A stretch of DNA of 64,000 bases from Ceratodon purpureus (Eukaryota; Streptophyta; Bryopsida; Pseudoditrichales; Ditrichaceae): the NCBI GenBank assembly GCA_014871385.1, contig CM026422.1:26024987-26088986 (forward strand). The letters run 5' to 3'. Positions 61,953-64,000 of this stretch are shown here, one piece after another. A program made the translations under genes and the position numbers. Below the pieces are notes generated by a model. It was not told the DNA's origin. It did no database searches and was given only the letters and a program-made list of their open reading frames with translations. Positions within the stretch are counted from its first letter, which is position 1, and every line of letters begins with the position of its first letter.

Positions 61953-62943
61953 GCTTCCTACAATGTCGTTATGAATTCCACACTATGTTTCTTCGTAAAT
62001 GTCTGGACGTGTTTTGTAACAACTATTAACGCGGTCTCTGTTTCAACTAACATGCGCGGTACATCAGATATGCACTGTCACGTTTTTTGTAACACATCTT
62101 AACACACTTCCTGTTCCAAGAAACACATGCGTCACTGCCTCCTAGTCTCCCAAATTAAATATTGTTGGTCAAATACTGCATTGCATGTTAGCCAACCCTT
62201 CCACGCACACGTTCCACATCACGGCACGCATTCCACGTCAAATAGGTTTGTCATGTTTTTTGTAACACATCTGAACGCACTTCTTGTTACAAGAAACGCA
62301 CACGTCAATGTTGACAGCCCCCACGGGCTCTCAAACATTGCTTGACAATCAAACCCTAAACCTCCCACGTCAGCCTATCACCCTACAACGCATTCCACGT
62401 CAGCACAGTCATTCCACGTCAGACTTCTCGGTACGTTGTTTTAACACACTTGAACGTGGCGCATGTTACCTATGACGCCTCAATGTTATAAGAAACGCGC
62501 TGCTCTGGATACTACTATGGTCAACCATAGTCAAAACTACCTTCCACGTCAGCCATTGACTCTTCAAGCATTCCACGTGAGCGCACTCATTCCACGTCAG
62601 TCAATGTGTTACGTTTTTTTTAACACATTTTAACGTAGCACCTGTTAAGATTGACGTCCTTCCTGTCATAAGAAACGTGCTGACGTGGAGACTTACTATA
62701 TTTAGTCGTATCTAAAGTTCCTTGAGGTAAAAAAGTAGGTGATAAAATTACTGCCCAACAAGAACGTGTCCGTTTAATTTAACGTGATGCCGTTATTTTG
62801 AACGTATAAATTTTATTTGCGTTTCACCCATATCCTCTTTGACGCAGTGACGTTATTGGTGACTTTTTCACGTTAAAACGCTTGACGCGCGCCACGTTTA
62901 ATTGGATATTTTTTCCACACTAATTCAGGATAGTGTGGATTTA
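61953..62943. repeat. Right sub-terminal repeat region of the CACTA element
   Basis: Repeats of CATTCCACGTCAG, GTTTTTTGTAACACAT, TTTTAACACA and AAGAAACGCGCTG/AAGAAACGTGCTG fill about 1 kb before the right TIR. CATTCCACG also occurs at the left end in the same orientation. Confidence 0.8.
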
Positions 62944-63185
62944 CGTCATTTTTGACGCATCTCTGCCATGGTGCATGGTGACATCATACAAGCAGAACCA
63001 ATTGATCAGAGTAGCAACACACTAGATAGCTACACCTTTCACATGCGCAAGAAAGATCTGTACAAACAACAGTGACGAACATCAAGACGATTATCATTTT
63101 TTGAAAACTTTAGGAATGCAACGGCCTTGCAACTCTTTTTATAACCGTAAGTTGATATTTAGAAGGACCAAGACTAAGAACTCAC

Positions 63186-64000
63186 CTTGGACATAATAAT
63201 CTATGGAATAGCACCTATTCCTAAAGAAAATGTTGCAATATATACCTGCACAAAAAAAAAAAACAGAGACCAATGAAGCAGTTTGAACAAACAAACTCGC
63301 ACCATATTTCCAAAATCATGGCTAGCATGGAATGAGGATAATTGCGCTTGAACTAAGGCTCACAAGTTGCGCATTTATTATACCAGTATACAAAGTGTTG
63401 ACAGTATTTTGCAGATGGTCAAGCATAAAATGGAATCCATAACTCACCAAAAACATGTGAGCACAAATTTGTATCAGCAAGAAATTCATAGAGACACACC
63501 TTTAGGTGCACATATAATTTCTCCATTCTCAACACACACTCTCCATCATACGCCTTACTGAACTACAATACTCAATATCTACGACATAAAAATCTTCTTG
63601 AATGGACCAACCATTGATAATGAACTCTAGAATTGCCACCCATAAGTTAATTTTAGTACTCTGTACAGTGTCAAATTCAATATACGATTCATATATTTGA
63701 ACTAAGAGGCGTATGAACTCTTTAAATTTGGTGTTAGATTACCATGAGCAATATACGCCTTCTTGCTTCATCCATCAGCCCAGCTACAGCAAGAGTCATA
63801 AGGACCTGCAAAAAAGTAATAAAAAGAGTTGGATGACCCCTACTTCTGTCCCAATTTGGTAGATTTTGTGTGCTCTTTCGTCTAAACAGATGTCAACAAG
63901 AAGGTTAGTTTTGCGCACCAAGAGAAATAGTTTTGAACAAAAAGAATTGCTTTAGGTTGCTTAACTTAACAATTGGCAGAGCATTTGAGGCTTCCATAGC
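63186..64000 (-). pseudogene. ERD6-like sugar transporter remnant, extends beyond the window
   Basis: The exon at 63186-63245, between a TGCAG acceptor and a GTGAG donor, encodes the ERD6-like signature FSLGIGAIP, then TAG (63201-63203) where Trp is expected, then IIMSK. The exon at 63743-63805 encodes VLMTLAVAGLMDEARRRILL, matching the MDxAGRRxLL loop of the major facilitator sugar porters. A possible further exon (AMEASNALPI) ends at 63971. ERD6-like proteins are tonoplast H+/sugar symporters. The expected coding between and after these exons was not found, so this is a decayed copy. The CACTA element sits about 210 bp downstream. Confidence 0.6.

Larger units (their letters stand above)
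43414..62973. mobile_element. CACTA (En/Spm) DNA transposon, structurally complete, with nested Copia
   Basis: The left terminus is CACTAGGGCAGAGATGCGTC. The right terminus, read as reverse complement, is CACCATGGCAGAGATGCGTC. The two 30-bp ends match at 26 positions, including 17 in a row (GGCAGAGATGCGTCAAA). The element is flanked by CAT at 43411-43413 and 62974-62976, the 3-bp duplication expected for CACTA transposons. It encodes a TNPA/Transposase_24-like gene on the minus strand and a TNP2 transposase on the plus strand. Total length is 19,560 bp, about 13.86 kb without the nested Copia. Sub-terminal ACGT-containing motifs fill both ends and many internal non-coding parts. Its transposase is broken, so any recent movement would need a helper. 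Confidence 0.9.

Overview
This is a nuclear window from a land plant. It holds spliced genes with GT-AG introns, a plant-type tyrosylprotein sulfotransferase, a RID3/Ipi3-type WD40 gene, a CACTA (En/Spm) transposon with TNP2-type transposase, and a Ty1/Copia retrotransposon. Gene islands of moderate GC with purine-rich or GA/CA-rich 5' regions are separated by very AT-rich intergenic DNA. I cannot name the species. A bryophyte or other seedless plant is possible but not shown.

Layout: (1) 187-5622, minus: a 13-exon gene encoding five consecutive AP2-like repeats and a Cys-containing tail, built by repeated duplication of an exon pair. (2) 7616-12670, minus: an RBM26/RBM27-type RNA-binding protein (PWI-like N-terminus, CCCH finger, two RRMs, coiled coil). 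(3) 13.3-24.6 kb: AT-rich DNA with two short inverted-repeat elements and no gene I can support. (4) about 24985-29189, plus: TPST, with its 5' end unresolved. (5) 29599-29918: a MITE with a perfect 9-bp target duplication. (6) 33438-36888, minus: RID3, with telo-box repeats upstream. (7) 40.6-41.2 kb, minus: a broken FCP1/NLI phosphatase-like gene. (8) 43414-62973: a 19.6-kb CACTA element bounded by matching termini and a CAT target duplication. It carries a minus-strand TNPA/Transposase_24-like gene and a plus-strand TNP2 gene in divergent arrangement. A 5.7-kb Copia element (44723-50421, target duplication AGTTC) is nested inside it. (9) 63.2-64.0 kb, minus: decayed exons of an ERD6-like sugar transporter just outside the CACTA element.

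The host genes have unrelated roles: RNA surveillance (RBM26/27-like), Golgi peptide sulfation (TPST), pre-60S ribosome biogenesis (RID3), and an unknown, perhaps DNA-binding, role (penta-AP2). Both large transposons have intact termini but broken coding regions, so neither looks autonomous. The most unusual items are the five-AP2 gene with its preserved exon-pair periodicity, the CACTA element whose sub-terminal motif pervades its introns and its divergent promoter, and the Copia primer site complementary to the anticodon arm, not the 3' end, of initiator tRNA-Met.
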